Source: JANXQG01 sp037147235
GTDB lineage: Bacteria; Planctomycetota; Planctomycetia; Pirellulales; Thermoguttaceae
Direction of reading: 5' to 3'
DNA length: 14,734 nucleotides
Assembly (NCBI GenBank): GCA_037147235.1
Contig: JBAWVO010000162.1
Location: 1-14,734 of the forward strand
Shown: piece after piece, positions 14,677 to 14,734 of the stretch
How positions within the stretch are numbered: the stretch's first letter is position 1
Layout: every line of letters begins with the position of its first letter
Notes under the pieces: generated by a model
Seen by the model: the letters and a program-made list of their open reading frames with translations, nothing else
What the model was told of the DNA's origin: nothing
Database searches by the model: none
Program-made: the position numbers and the translations under genes

Positions 14677-14699
14677 GGAAAAGTAATGGGATGAAACGC

Positions 14700-14714
14700 T
14701 GCCTCGCCGAGGCA
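14700..14714. repeat. Palindrome TGCCTCG-C-CGAGGCA
   Basis: Perfect 7-bp arms surround a single base near the right edge, upstream of the M28 gene. It could be an operator or part of a larger repeat running out of the window. Confidence 0.45.
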
Positions 14715-14734
14715 ATAATAGGGGTTGGTAAAAA

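Overview
The window looks like chromosomal DNA of a Planctomycetes-type bacterium, perhaps a Pirellulales relative. This is inferred from gene content and style, not from a marker gene. The basis is GC-rich genes of mixed orientation, AcrB-type pumps in tandem, a sulfotransferase, a plant/TP0108-type phosphofructokinase, a small secreted Ala/Pro-rich protein, and intergenic spaces filled with short palindromic repeats. No rRNA, tRNA, CRISPR array or complete transposase gene was seen.

Bases 1-6311 (+): two tandem HAE1/AcrB-like RND efflux pumps, 13 bp apart and surely co-transcribed. The first lacks about 50 N-terminal codons at the window edge. The two share long stretches of near-identical DNA in their membrane-domain segments but diverge elsewhere. 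Copy 1 carries exactly 50 extra codons in the TM6-TM7 linker, including an extra hydrophobic stretch and a GGCACAC/GTGTGCC palindrome. The membrane-fusion protein they need must lie upstream.

Bases 6313-8294 (-): an alpha/beta-hydrolase with Asp in place of the nucleophile Ser, converging on the pump operon with a 1-bp gap, and upstream of it a PAPS-type sulfotransferase. Each has a good sigma70-like promoter.

Bases 8295-8691: a divergent intergenic region holding two repeat fragments and a weak promoter for the next gene. Bases 8692-11961 (+): phosphofructokinase, an AT-richer PIN-domain toxin-like gene with a small overlapping antitoxin-like gene, then larC (nickel insertion into the lactate-racemase cofactor). 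A probable terminator follows larC.

Bases 11962-13544: a small secreted protein behind a leader with a perfect palindrome, a compound cluster of hairpin repeats, a membrane-anchored coiled-coil/HTH protein, and a complete about 145-bp MITE-like element with GGCTCTT ends. Bases 13545-14594 (-): a membrane-anchored M28/glutaminyl-cyclase-like metalloenzyme. The right edge holds a 16-bp tandem repeat and a small palindrome.

The genes do not form one pathway. The points of most interest are the gene-conversion-like twin pumps with a repeat in one of them, the Asp-for-Ser hydrolase, the toxin/antitoxin-like insert between two metabolic genes, and one palindromic repeat family present in three different states.
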